16,781 nucleotides of DNA from positions 1 to 16,781 of the forward strand of contig CABKMN010000046.1 in the NCBI GenBank assembly GCA_902373525.1, written 5' to 3'. The stretch is from an uncultured Bilophila sp. (GTDB taxonomy: Bacteria; Desulfobacterota; Desulfovibrionia; Desulfovibrionales; Desulfovibrionaceae). The position numbers were made by a program, and so were the translations under genes. Each line of letters starts with the position of its first letter. Position 1 is the stretch's first letter. Shown piece after piece: positions 1 through 7,407 of the stretch. Under the pieces are notes generated by a model. That model saw only the letters and a program-made list of their open reading frames with translations, did no database searches and was not told the origin of the DNA.

Positions 1-12
1 CTCCCCAAACCC
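1..12. repeat. Terminal 12-base repeat shared by both window ends
   Basis: Bases 1-12 (CTCCCCAAACCC) are identical to bases 16770-16781, where they form the end of the long hairpin and its flank. The likeliest explanation is that both edges fall inside copies of one dispersed intergenic repeat. Confidence 0.8.
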
Positions 13-278
13 CACCCCCTCCTCTTCAAAGACTTTCCCAAACGGGACTGGAAACGGTTGCGGTACCCCGGCGGCCCATTCCCTGCCGAAAGTTTCCCGG
101 CGACGCCTTCCTCCGGACGCCTGACACGGCTTTCCACAAAACGCCGCCGCGGCATTTCATTGATATGTCGTTGCAATGTGGCGTCCGTTGACGAACTCTA
201 TGACGAGAGCGTTCGCAATCTCCAAATGCCACGAAACACACTGTTGAACACTCGGTGGGATAATTTTTTTCCAAATGA

Positions 279-296
279 AGAGAGAGAGAGAGAGAG
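279..296. repeat. (AG)9 dinucleotide tract
   Basis: Nine uninterrupted AG units occupy these bases, just outside the 68-base palindrome that follows. Read on the minus strand, as a transcript leaving prfB, this is a CT tract directly after the hairpin. Simple dinucleotide tracts of this length are uncommon in GC-rich bacterial DNA and can vary in length by slippage. Confidence 0.9.
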
Positions 297-301
297 CAGG
301 A

Positions 302-369
302 CGCCCGAACCATGAAGCGGTTCCGTGTCCGGCAAAACCCGGATGCGGAACAGCTTCATGGTTCGGGCG
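302..369. repeat. 68-base near-perfect palindrome (long hairpin)
   Basis: The outer arms 302-318 and 353-369 are exact 17-base inverted repeats. After one G/A mismatch the pairing continues inward through 320-332 against 339-351, with two G-T pairs, to a six-base CAAAAC loop. It lies about 140 bases past the prfB stop on the minus strand. It could act as a transcript 3' end or processing element, or it could be a small mobile palindrome of the MITE or REP type. On the minus strand the bases after it are a CT tract rather than a clean T run, so it is not a textbook intrinsic terminator. Confidence 0.85.
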
Positions 370-433
370 GTATGCCGAGGACCGGAAGGCGTGTGCCCGT
401 CGGTCTTCGAGCATGGGATGGGCATGGGCATCA

Positions 434-481
434 CGGGCAAGGCGGATCGCCCCGCAGCGGGTGCGGGGCGGTGCCTGCCCG
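434..481. terminator. Nested hairpin after prfB, possible terminator
   Basis: An 8-base perfect stem (448-455 with 463-470, seven-base loop) sits inside an outer 6-base stem (434-439 with 476-481). It begins about 27 bases after the prfB stop codon in the transcribed direction. There is no U run after it, so it may stabilise the mRNA 3' end rather than terminate by itself. Confidence 0.45.
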
Positions 482-507
482 TCGGAGAGAGGGCGTGCCC
501 TTTCCCG

Positions 508-1654
508 TTATTGCTGTCTGTTCGTATGCTGCCACAGGAGGTAGTCCCGCAGCAGCTTGTCGATGCGGCCGTCGAGCACGGCGTCGGTGTCGCCGATTTC
601 GCAGTTGCTGCGGTGGTCCTTCACCAGCCGGTAGGGCTGGAGGGTGTAGGTACGAATCTGGCTGCCGAAACTGATGGCGTTCTTGCCCGCGTACTCGGCC
701 TGCCGCGCGGCGTCGCGCTTGCTCAGTTCGAGATCGTAGAGGCGGCCGCGCAGGATGCGCATGGCGGAATCTTTATTATGGTGCTGCGAACGCTCGTTCT
801 GGCACTGTACGGAAATGCCCGAGGGGATGTGCGTGATGCGCACGGCGGAGTAGGTCGTGTTGACCCCCTGCCCGCCGGGGCCGCTGGCGCAGAAGATGTC
901 TACGCGCAGGTCCGATTCCTTGATCTCGATCTCGATGTCGTCGCCCGCGTCGGGGATCACGTCCACGGACGCGAACGACGTGTGCCGACGCCCCGACGAA
1001 TCGAAGGGCGAAATGCGGATCAGCCGGTGGATGCCCCGTTCCCCCTTGAGGAATCCGTAGACGTTTTCGCCGGAAATACGCATGGTCACGCTCTTGATCC
1101 CGGCTTCGTCGCCGGGCAGGAAATCGAGTTCCTCCACGGAAAAACCGTGCGCGTCGGCCCAGCGGAGATACATGCGTTGCAGCATCTGCGCCCAGTCCTG
1201 CGCCTCGGTGCCGCCCGCGCCGGGATGGATTTCCAGAATGGCGTCGGCGTGGTCTTCTTCGGCGGAAAGGAGCAGATTGGTTTCCGTCTCTTCGAGCAGT
1301 TCGGTCAGCCGGTCGATCTCGGCGATCAGCGACTCCAGCGCCTCGGCGGCGTCATCGCCTTCCTTGATCTCCGCCCCGCCCGAAAGTTCCTGCGCCATTT
1401 CCTGCCATTCCAGCATGGAGGCGTGGCAGTTCCTCAAGGTGGCGAGGCGGTCCAGTTCGGCCTCCAGACGGCTCTTCTCGCGCAGGACCGGGGTCAGTTT
1501 TTCCGGGGCGTTCCACGCGTCGGGCGCGGAAAGCTCCTTTTCTATCTCGGCAAGGCGGGCGGACTGGGAAGGCTGGTCAAAGACGCCCCCAGAGCGTTTC
1601 GAACTGCGAGGACAAGGCCGCGATACGGCTCTTCAAATCAGCAAGCTGAAGCAT
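508..1654 (-). CDS. prfB: Peptide chain release factor 2, made by programmed +1 frameshift
   Basis: RF2 recognises UGA and UAA stop codons and triggers release of the finished peptide from the ribosome. The protein starts at ATG 1654, preceded by an AGGA ribosome site. It runs 25 codons to an in-frame TGA at 1579-1577 and continues in the +1 frame to the stop at 508-510, giving about 381 residues (E. coli RF2 has 365). Visible motifs are SPF (about residues 215-217), the tripeptide that reads UGA in RF2, and the catalytic GGQ (about 260-262). The C-terminal domain follows the usual RF2 pattern through TQ/SQIRTY and AVLDG. The start is 19 bases after the lnt stop, so the two genes are probably cotranscribed. 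A reader that ignores the frameshift would annotate only the part from about 1437 or 1578 onward. Confidence 0.97.
1576..1591 (-). promoter_or_regulatory. RF2 programmed frameshift site
   Basis: The minus strand reads TGGGGGCGTCTTTGAC. A G-rich, Shine-Dalgarno-like run lies three bases before CTT, followed by TGA and C. This matches the E. coli prfB site in the slippery codon, stop codon, following C, and SD-to-CTT spacing. When RF2 is scarce the ribosome pauses at UGA, slips forward one base and makes full RF2, so the protein controls its own synthesis. TGA falls at codon 26, as in E. coli. Confidence 0.95.
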
Positions 1655-1673
1655 AGGTTTTCCTGTTGTTCGG

Positions 1674-3236
1674 TTAGATGTGACGCCGGGCCTTCAGGAA
1701 GACCGGCGCGGAAAGCAGAAGAAAAAGCAGCAGCCCGAGCCACGGCAGCCACGGCTCCAGAACGAAGAAGAGGGACGTCTCCGTCAGCGGGACGACCGGG
1801 TGCGACAGGCTCTCGGCCTTGAACAGCCCGCCCCGGACTACGAGGGAACCGTAGGGATCGACGAACGCGGAGACGCCGGTGTTCGTGGATCGGGCCAGCC
1901 AGCGCCGCTGTTCCACGGCCCGCAGGACGGCGAGGGAAAGGTGCTGCATGGGCGCTGCTGAAAAGCCGAACCATGCGTCGTTGCTGATGTTCACCAGCAG
2001 GGTGGCGCCTTCCGCGACCTGCTTGCGGGCCAGCTCGGGAAAGATGGATTCATAACAAATCAGCACGCCCAGAACAAGCGGGTCCCGATCCGGGGACGCG
2101 GCGGCCAGCGTCAGCGGCCTCGTGGACTCGCCGGGCAGGAACTCGCCCACGCCCTGCAACAGCGGGCGCAGGAACGGCAGATCGAGGAACGGCGGCACAT
2201 ATTCCCCGAAGGGGACGAGGTGTTCCTTGTCGTACCAGCCCCTGTCCGCGCCGTCGGCGGAGACGAGATAGGCGCGGTTGAAGGCCTCCTCTCCGCCGAG
2301 GGTACGCCGGAACCCCGGCGCGCCGAACAGCAGGGCCACCCTGTGTTCCCCCGCGAAGGCGCGGATCGCCGCCGGAAGCGCGGGGTGAGTCTGATAGTCG
2401 AACGGCATGGCGGTTTCGGGCCAGATCAGCAGTTCGGGGCGCTCGGCCTCCGGCACGGACAGCGCCTCCGCGCTCAGGGAGAGGTAACGCTTGACCGTCA
2501 GCCGCTGCATGGCCGGTTCCCATTTGACGTCCTGCTCAAGATTGCCCTGCTCCAGCGACACCCACAGGGGCTTCCCCGCGGTCCCGGCATCGCGCGGCAG
2601 CAGGCCGAACCCGACTATGAAGATAAGGCCCGCAACGGAGGCCGCAAGGGGGGCCGTCCGGCGTTTTCGGGGTACATTGGGAAGCCGGGAACAACGGAGC
2701 CCTTCCGCGAAGAGGCACGCGAGCCCGGCGAACAGGCCGCCGAGGCCGTACGCGCCGATCACCGAGGCGAGCTGGACGACGGGCGTCCACGGGGTGAAGG
2801 CCGAGGCCAGCGTCAGCCACGGGAAGCCGGTCAGGAACCAGCCCCGGAAACATTCCAAAAGATACCAGCCGAGTCCGAGCGCAAGGCTCTTCCGCCACGC
2901 CGGTTCGGCCCTCAGGACATGGGCCAGCGCGGCGAACAGGCCGCCGTACAACCCGACGTACGCGCCCATGAACAGCGGGCAGGGCGCGGCGAGCGCCCAC
3001 GGCAGGCCGCCGAAGTCATGGACCGGAATGGCCAGCCAGTACAGGCAGGCCGAAGAGCCCGCGAGGCCGCATATCCAGCCGAGCCGGAACGCCTGTTTCC
3101 AGCTTGTGGAAGCTGTCCCAAGCAGGAACAAGGACGCGGGGTACAGCAGCGCCGCAACCGGAACCGACGCCACGGGATTGGGCATGCCGATCCACAGCCC
3201 CGCCGCGCCGCAAACAATCCACCAGAGCATATTCAT
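1674..3236 (-). CDS. lnt: Apolipoprotein N-acyltransferase
   Basis: Lnt is an inner-membrane enzyme that adds the third acyl chain to the N-terminal cysteine of lipoproteins, using phospholipid as donor. The product is 520 residues from ATG 3236, close to E. coli Lnt (512). The N-terminal half (to about residue 212) is a bundle of hydrophobic helices. A nitrilase-like domain follows, with the catalytic triad recognisable as E274 (in IWPETAMP), K337 (in YDKEHLVPFGEY) and C394 (in LICYES). A final membrane helix lies near the C-terminus. The start is uncertain: no ribosome site precedes ATG 3236 (or ATG 3230), and the frame stays open upstream to ATG 3422. The upstream part is not Lnt-like and crosses the inverted repeat at 3377-3396, so I prefer 3236. 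prfB follows 19 bases downstream. Confidence 0.93.
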   Translation of the reverse strand: MNMLWWIVCGAAGLWIGMPNPVASVPVAALLYPASLFLLGTASTSWKQAFRLGWICGLAGSSACLYWLAIPVHDFGGLPWALAAPCPLFMGAYVGLYGGLFAALAHVLRAEPAWRKSLALGLGWYLLECFRGWFLTGFPWLTLASAFTPWTPVVQLASVIGAYGLGGLFAGLACLFAEGLRCSRLPNVPRKRRTAPLAASVAGLIFIVGFGLLPRDAGTAGKPLWVSLEQGNLEQDVKWEPAMQRLTVKRYLSLSAEALSVPEAERPELLIWPETAMPFDYQTHPALPAAIRAFAGEHRVALLFGAPGFRRTLGGEEAFNRAYLVSADGADRGWYDKEHLVPFGEYVPPFLDLPFLRPLLQGVGEFLPGESTRPLTLAAASPDRDPLVLGVLICYESIFPELARKQVAEGATLLVNISNDAWFGFSAAPMQHLSLAVLRAVEQRRWLARSTNTGVSAFVDPYGSLVVRGGLFKAESLSHPVVPLTETSLFFVLEPWLPWLGLLLFLLLSAPVFLKARRHI

Positions 3237-3666
3237 GGAGAAAACAAGCCGAAAGCGCTCCCAAAAGTCAAGCGAAAAGGACGGGAAGGCTGTGGGAAAA
3301 TCCCCGCGTGTTACGATGCCGCGAAAGGTGCGAAGCGCAAAATGCTCCCAACTCCCTGTGAAAACATTCCTTAATAAACTGGTTAACCAACCAGTTGCGC
3401 CATTTCTCCCTTGACGCCCCATGCCTTTTGCGCCATGAAAATAAACCGGATGAAGGGAAAAATGAGGTGATCGAACCGCTTTTGATGCTCCGCGTCGGCG
3501 GCGTCCCCGTTCCCGGAATCACTTTTTTCGGGTCAGGCCGGTGCCGGGAAAACCGTTCCCGCCGCCGTAACCGCCCTGTATCGTACGGAACCCGAGCGTC
3601 CGAAACCAGAAGGCCCCGGAAAAGGGGCCGCGTTCGGGCCAACCCCGCAAGTCAAGTGAGGCGTCC
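3237..3666. promoter_or_regulatory. Divergent lnt/ech intergenic region
   Basis: This 430-base region must hold the promoters for lnt (leftward) and ech (rightward). It contains the 20-base inverted repeat at 3377-3396. It also has a TTGACG hexamer at 3411-3416 on the plus strand with no good -10 at standard spacing, and a GGCCCC/GGGGCC stem at 3612-3629 in the likely ech leader. I see no sigma-54 type GG/GC pair. The ech ribosome site GTGAGG lies just before ATG 3667. Confidence 0.55.
3377..3396. promoter_or_regulatory. Perfect inverted repeat, probable operator
   Basis: Eight-base arms AACTGGTT and AACCAGTT flank four bases. This size and symmetry suit a dimeric repressor site. The half site resembles GntR/FadR-type sites (TGGT...ACCA) but has wider spacing, and TetR-type operators of similar composition also exist, so no regulator is named. 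It sits about 140 bases upstream of the preferred lnt start and 270 bases upstream of echA. Its position next to AT-rich bases on the minus strand makes lnt the likelier target. Confidence 0.55.
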
Positions 3667-5601
3667 ATGTTGCAATTGCTCCTCTTCGGCTGCATCGTTT
3701 TCCCGCTGATCGCGGCTGTCGCTGTAGCCCTGGACAAAGAAGGAACCCTGCGCCGCCGCATCGTGTATGCCGGTACCGGGATCACGGCATTGTCCGCACT
3801 GGGCCTGGCCCTGCACGGCAGCTTCGCGCTGCCCGTGGCCCCGGACAGTTCCCTCCAGCCCCTGATGACCGTGCTCGATCTCGCGTTGCTCGCGTTCATC
3901 CTGTACACCGCCGTCCGCATACGGCACCGGCTGTCGATGGGGCTCGCGCTCGGCCAGCTGGCCGGCATGGTCTATCTCGACTTCTTCATGCTTGAGGGGC
4001 ATCAGTCCGCCGCCTTCTTCGCCGATCCGCTGGCCCTCGTGATGGTGCTCGTGATTTCGCTCGTGGGCGGCGTGGTCTGCATTTTCGGTCTCGGCTACAT
4101 GCAGGAGCACGAAGACCACCTCCGCCTCGCCAAATCCCGCCAGTCGCGCTTTTTCTTCTTCCTGCTGCTCCTTCTCGGGGCCATGAACGGCCTCGTGCTG
4201 TGCGACAGCCTCACGTGGGTGTTCTTCTTCTGGGAAATCACGACCCTGTGCTCCTTCTTCCTCGTCGGCCATGACGGGACCCGCGAAGCCAAGCGCAACG
4301 CCACCCGCGCCCTGTGGATGAACATGGTGGGCGGCATCGGCTTCCTCGCCGCCATGCTGCTCATGCAGAAGGCCATCGGCACCCTGTCCGTTCAGGCCAT
4401 GCTGGCCCAGTCCGTGGTCATGCACTCCACCGCCGCCATGCTGCCGGTCGCCTTCCTCTGCTTCGCCGCGTTCACCAAGTCCGCGCAGCTGCCCTTCCAG
4501 AGCTGGCTGTGCGGCGCGATGGTCGCGCCCACGCCCGTCTCCGCCCTGCTGCACTCCTCCACGATGGTCAAGGCCGGGGTCTACCTCGTCCTGCGCCTCG
4601 CTCCGGCCTTCGCCGGGACCATGCTGGCGGGCGTCGTGTCGCTGAGCGGCGCCTTCACCTTCGTGGCCGCCTCCGCGCTGGCCTGCGGACAGAGCAACGG
4701 CAAGAAAATCCTCGCCTACTCCACCATCGCCAACCTCGGCCTGATCATCGCGTGCGCCGGCATGGCGACCCCCGCGGCCATCACCGCCGCCATCCTGCTC
4801 ATCATCTTCCACGCCGTGTCGAAGGGGCTCCTCTTCCTCTGCGTGGGCACCATCGAACAGCACATCGGCTCGCGCGACATCGAATCCATGCGCGGCCTGT
4901 ACAAGATCATGCCCCGCGTCACCGCCATCACCCTGTTCGGCATCGTGACCATGATGCTGCCGCCCTTCGGCGCGCTGCTCGCCAAGTGGATCGCCATCGA
5001 GGCGTCCGCCGCGGCTCCGGCCTTCATGCCCGTACTGGTGGTGCTCATCGCCTTCGGCAGCGCGCTGACCGTGCTGTTCTGGGCGCGCTGGGCCGGCCTG
5101 CTCCTCGGCAACGACCCGCTGAGCGAAAAGAAGCCCGTTCCCGAGCACCTCGACGGTTCCATGAGCTTCGCGCTCAAGAGCCTCCTCTACGGGGCCATCG
5201 TCCTGTCCCTGTTCGTGCCGTGGATTTACGGCGGCATCCAGCACGGCGTCGCGGACACCTTCGGCCTTGAGGGCCTGTTCACCGCCGACTGGGGCGTCCT
5301 GACCAACGGCCGGGGCCTGTTCGCGGTCTACCCGATGTTCCTCCTGCTCGCGCTCGGCATGTGGTACGCCCTGCGCCAGGCCGGAAAGGCCGCCTCGTCG
5401 CCCCGCGCGCTTCCCTACCTCTCCGGCATTCAGATGGTGGAGGACGGCAAGGTGGGCTTCAACGGCCCGCTGAACACCCTTGTGGAAGCGAAGTCGTCCA
5501 ACTACTATCTGGAAGCCTGGTTCGGGGAGCAGACGCTCACCGGCAGGATCAACACCATCGCCATTGTCCTCATGGTGGTCATGTTGGGAGGTCTGCTCTA
5601 A
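3667..5601 (+). CDS. echA: Ech hydrogenase subunit A (NuoL-like antiporter-type membrane subunit)
   Basis: EchA is the large membrane subunit of the energy-converting hydrogenase, related to NuoL of complex I and MrpA antiporters, and is thought to carry ion translocation. The protein has 644 residues with many hydrophobic segments along its length. The family hallmark lies around residues 275-315: a lysine in FTKSAQLPFQSWL followed by APTPVSALLHSSTMVKAG. A conserved glutamate occurs in FFFWEITTLCSFF. The start ATG 3667 follows a GTGAGG ribosome site. It is the first gene of echABCDEF, and its TAA stop shares one base with the echB start, suggesting translational coupling. The six-gene context separates it from nuoL or mrp loci. 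Confidence 0.95.
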   Translation: MLQLLLFGCIVFPLIAAVAVALDKEGTLRRRIVYAGTGITALSALGLALHGSFALPVAPDSSLQPLMTVLDLALLAFILYTAVRIRHRLSMGLALGQLAGMVYLDFFMLEGHQSAAFFADPLALVMVLVISLVGGVVCIFGLGYMQEHEDHLRLAKSRQSRFFFFLLLLLGAMNGLVLCDSLTWVFFFWEITTLCSFFLVGHDGTREAKRNATRALWMNMVGGIGFLAAMLLMQKAIGTLSVQAMLAQSVVMHSTAAMLPVAFLCFAAFTKSAQLPFQSWLCGAMVAPTPVSALLHSSTMVKAGVYLVLRLAPAFAGTMLAGVVSLSGAFTFVAASALACGQSNGKKILAYSTIANLGLIIACAGMATPAAITAAILLIIFHAVSKGLLFLCVGTIEQHIGSRDIESMRGLYKIMPRVTAITLFGIVTMMLPPFGALLAKWIAIEASAAAPAFMPVLVVLIAFGSALTVLFWARWAGLLLGNDPLSEKKPVPEHLDGSMSFALKSLLYGAIVLSLFVPWIYGGIQHGVADTFGLEGLFTADWGVLTNGRGLFAVYPMFLLLALGMWYALRQAGKAASSPRALPYLSGIQMVEDGKVGFNGPLNTLVEAKSSNYYLEAWFGEQTLTGRINTIAIVLMVVMLGGLL

Positions 5602-6449
5602 TGTTGAAGCTCATTTTCGCCCTCATCGCAGTCGCTGTAGCCGTTCCCGCGGGCGGTCTTCTCGCCGGGGTGGACAGACGCCTGACGGCCCGCCTCCAGT
5701 CCCGGCAGGGGCCGCCGCTGCTCCAGCCCTTCTACGACGTGCTGAAGCTCTTCGGCAAAGCGCCCTGCGTCACCAACCCGTGGCTGATCTTCTCCTCCTA
5801 CGTCTGCGTCATGGCCTCCGCCGTGGCCCTGCTCATGTTCTTCATGCAGGGCGACATGCTGCTCCTGTTCTTCGTCATGACCGTGGGCGCGGTGTTCAAG
5901 GTCGCGGGCGCGCTCTCCGCCGACTCGCCCTACAGCAACGTGGGCGCGCAGCGCGAACTGCTCCAGATGCTCGCCTACGAGCCGCTGGTGGTCCTGACCT
6001 TCGTGGGCATGTCCGCCGCCACGGGCAGCTTCATGATCTCCGACATCTACGCGCTCGACGTGCCGCTGCTGCCGCACCTGCCGTTCCTGTTCATCGCTCT
6101 CGGCTACGCGCTGACCATCAAGCTCGCCAAGTCGCCCTTCGACATCGCCTCCTGCCATCACGGGCATCAGGAAATCGTGCGCGGCGTGCTGACCGACTAT
6201 TCCGGCCCCCAGCTCGCGCTGCTCGAAATCTCGCACTGGCTCGACGTCATCCTGCTGCTCGGCCTGTGCTCGCTGTTCTGGCACACCAGCATAACGGGCA
6301 TGATCATCCTGCTCGTGCTGACCTACGCGCTCGAAATCGTCGTCGACAACGTGTGCGCGCGCATGACGTGGCGCTGGATGCTCAAGCACGCCTTCGGCAT
6401 CACGCTGGGACTGGCTATCTTCAACATCCTCTGGCTCTACGTCCGCTAG
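5601..6449 (+). CDS. echB: Ech hydrogenase subunit B (NuoH-like membrane subunit)
   Basis: EchB is the membrane subunit related to NuoH of complex I and HycD of formate hydrogenlyase. It anchors the soluble arm and helps couple electron transfer to ion movement. The protein has 282 residues and about eight hydrophobic segments. The NuoH-type signature near the N-terminus is visible (GVDRRLTARLQSRQGP followed by QPFYDVLKLFGK). The conserved loop SPFDIASCHHGHQEIVRG comes later, with the glutamate that lines the quinone-site cavity in complex I relatives, followed by TDYSGP. The start codon overlaps the echA stop (TAATG), which fixes the start. Confidence 0.95.
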   Translation: MLKLIFALIAVAVAVPAGGLLAGVDRRLTARLQSRQGPPLLQPFYDVLKLFGKAPCVTNPWLIFSSYVCVMASAVALLMFFMQGDMLLLFFVMTVGAVFKVAGALSADSPYSNVGAQRELLQMLAYEPLVVLTFVGMSAATGSFMISDIYALDVPLLPHLPFLFIALGYALTIKLAKSPFDIASCHHGHQEIVRGVLTDYSGPQLALLEISHWLDVILLLGLCSLFWHTSITGMIILLVLTYALEIVVDNVCARMTWRWMLKHAFGITLGLAIFNILWLYVR

Positions 6450-6474
6450 AACCGAAGCCCTATCGGGGGTACCC

Positions 6475-6966
6475 ATGAATCTTTCGGCACTGCATGAAAA
6501 ACTGAACCAATACATCAACAAGGGACGCCTGAAGTCCCCGTGGGTGGTGCATTACGACTGCGGTTCCTGCAACGGCTGCGACATCGAGGTGCTGGCCTGC
6601 CTCACGCCGGTTTTCGACGTGGAACGCTTCGGCATCGTGAACATCGGCGATCCCAAGCACGCCGACGTGCTTCTGGTGACCGGCACCGTGAACCAGCGCA
6701 ACAAGGACGTCCTGAAGAACATCTACGACCAGATGCCCGATCCCAAGGCGGTCATCGCCATCGGCGCGTGCGCCTGCACGGGCGGGGTCTTTCAGGACTG
6801 TTACAACGTGGTGGGCGGCGTGGACCGCGTGATCCCCGTGGACGTCTACGTGCCCGGCTGCGCGGCGAAGCCCGAAGCCATCATCGACGGCGTGGTGCTC
6901 GCCCTTGAAGTCGTCAAGGGCAAGCTCGGCCTGCGGGATATGCCCCACACGACCATCTTCGAATAA
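6475..6966 (+). CDS. echC: Ech hydrogenase small subunit C (proximal [4Fe-4S] cluster)
   Basis: EchC is the small hydrogenase subunit, homologous to NuoB, and holds one [4Fe-4S] cluster next to the NiFe site. The protein has 163 residues. Likely cluster ligands are C32 and C35 (in SCNGCDIE), C99 (in IGACACTGG) and C129 (in VYVPGCAAKP), the NuoB/hydrogenase pattern. There is no Tat signal, consistent with a cytoplasm-facing enzyme. A G-rich ribosome site lies just before the start, and the gap from echB is 25 bases. Confidence 0.95.
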   Translation: MNLSALHEKLNQYINKGRLKSPWVVHYDCGSCNGCDIEVLACLTPVFDVERFGIVNIGDPKHADVLLVTGTVNQRNKDVLKNIYDQMPDPKAVIAIGACACTGGVFQDCYNVVGGVDRVIPVDVYVPGCAAKPEAIIDGVVLALEVVKGKLGLRDMPHTTIFE

Positions 6967-6974
6967 ATTTGACG

Positions 6975-6995
6975 CGCGGCCCCGAGCCGCGTTTT
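6975..6995 (+). terminator. Intercistronic hairpin with short T run, echC-echD
   Basis: A 6-base GC stem (6975-6980 with 6986-6991, five-base loop) is followed directly by TTTT at 6992-6995. It lies in the 39-base gap between echC and echD, ahead of the strong echD ribosome site GGAGGAAG. It is too short for efficient termination, so it may be a partial attenuator or an mRNA processing/stability element. Confidence 0.4.
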
Positions 6996-7005
6996 CGGAG
7001 GAAGT

Positions 7006-7398
7006 ATGCCCCCATCAGTCGCTCGCCTCGAAGCCGAGCCGATCACGCTTGAAACGGTCCGTTCCGTGGCCAAAGCCCATTTCGACGCCGGGCACCGGTT
7101 CGTGACCCTGTCCGTGCACAACCTCGGTGACGGGAACCTCGACATCATCTACCATTACGACAAGAACCTGACCATGCGCAGCTACCGCCTCACGGTGCCC
7201 ATCGGTCAGGCCGTGCCGAGCATTTCGGACATCTACTTCTGCGCCCTGCTCGTCGAGAACGAAAGCCGCGACCAGTACGGCATCAACTGGGAAGGCCTGA
7301 TCCTCGACTTCCAGGGAAGCCTCTATCTGGAAAAGGACACGCCTCCGCCGCTGCTTCGTGGCCCCTCCTGCACCCTTTCCACCGTCACCAAAAAGTAG
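7006..7398 (+). CDS. echD: Ech hydrogenase subunit D (NuoC-like)
   Basis: EchD is the small soluble subunit related to NuoC, a structural bridge in the peripheral arm with no cofactor. The protein has 130 residues and ends in the family-type motif SRDQYGINWEGLILDFQGSL followed by a proline-rich segment (TPPPLLRGP). It contains only one or two cysteines in no cluster pattern. The start follows a strong GGAGGAAG ribosome site. It ends nine bases before echE. Identification rests on both sequence and its place between echC and echE. Confidence 0.92.
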   Translation: MPPSVARLEAEPITLETVRSVAKAHFDAGHRFVTLSVHNLGDGNLDIIYHYDKNLTMRSYRLTVPIGQAVPSISDIYFCALLVENESRDQYGINWEGLILDFQGSLYLEKDTPPPLLRGPSCTLSTVTKK

Positions 7399-7407
7399 GG
7401 AGCGCGT

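Larger units (their letters stand above)
1..507. other. Gene-poor region downstream of prfB
   Basis: No reading frame here has a clear start, ribosome site and recognisable product. Positions 1-40 are C-rich and resemble the right flank of the hairpin repeat at the other end of the window. Positions 60-275 show short protein-like stretches on both strands, for example a plus-strand frame near 180-275, but none is long enough to name. A decayed gene is possible but unproven. A run of seven T at 264-270, an (AG)9 tract and two large hairpins are listed separately. Confidence 0.6.

Noticed and set aside
325..1656. A 443-codon plus-strand open frame across prfB
   Set aside because: It is antisense to RF2, whose SPF and GGQ motifs and frameshift site are unambiguous.
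2220..3374. A 384-codon plus-strand open frame across lnt
   Set aside because: It is antisense to Lnt with its intact Glu-Lys-Cys triad. The translation is low-complexity (R, G, E, P).
3612..3629. GGCCCC/GGGGCC stem as a terminator before echA
   Set aside because: Six-pair stem with no T run on either strand, within the presumed ech leader. Kept only as a note in the intergenic entry.
3652..5244. A 530-codon open frame antisense to echA
   Set aside because: Same GC-driven artefact. EchA on the plus strand carries the NuoL-type signature.
4314..5270. A 318-codon plus-strand frame inside echA
   Set aside because: Arginine/histidine-rich out-of-frame reading of a GC-rich gene, without start signals.
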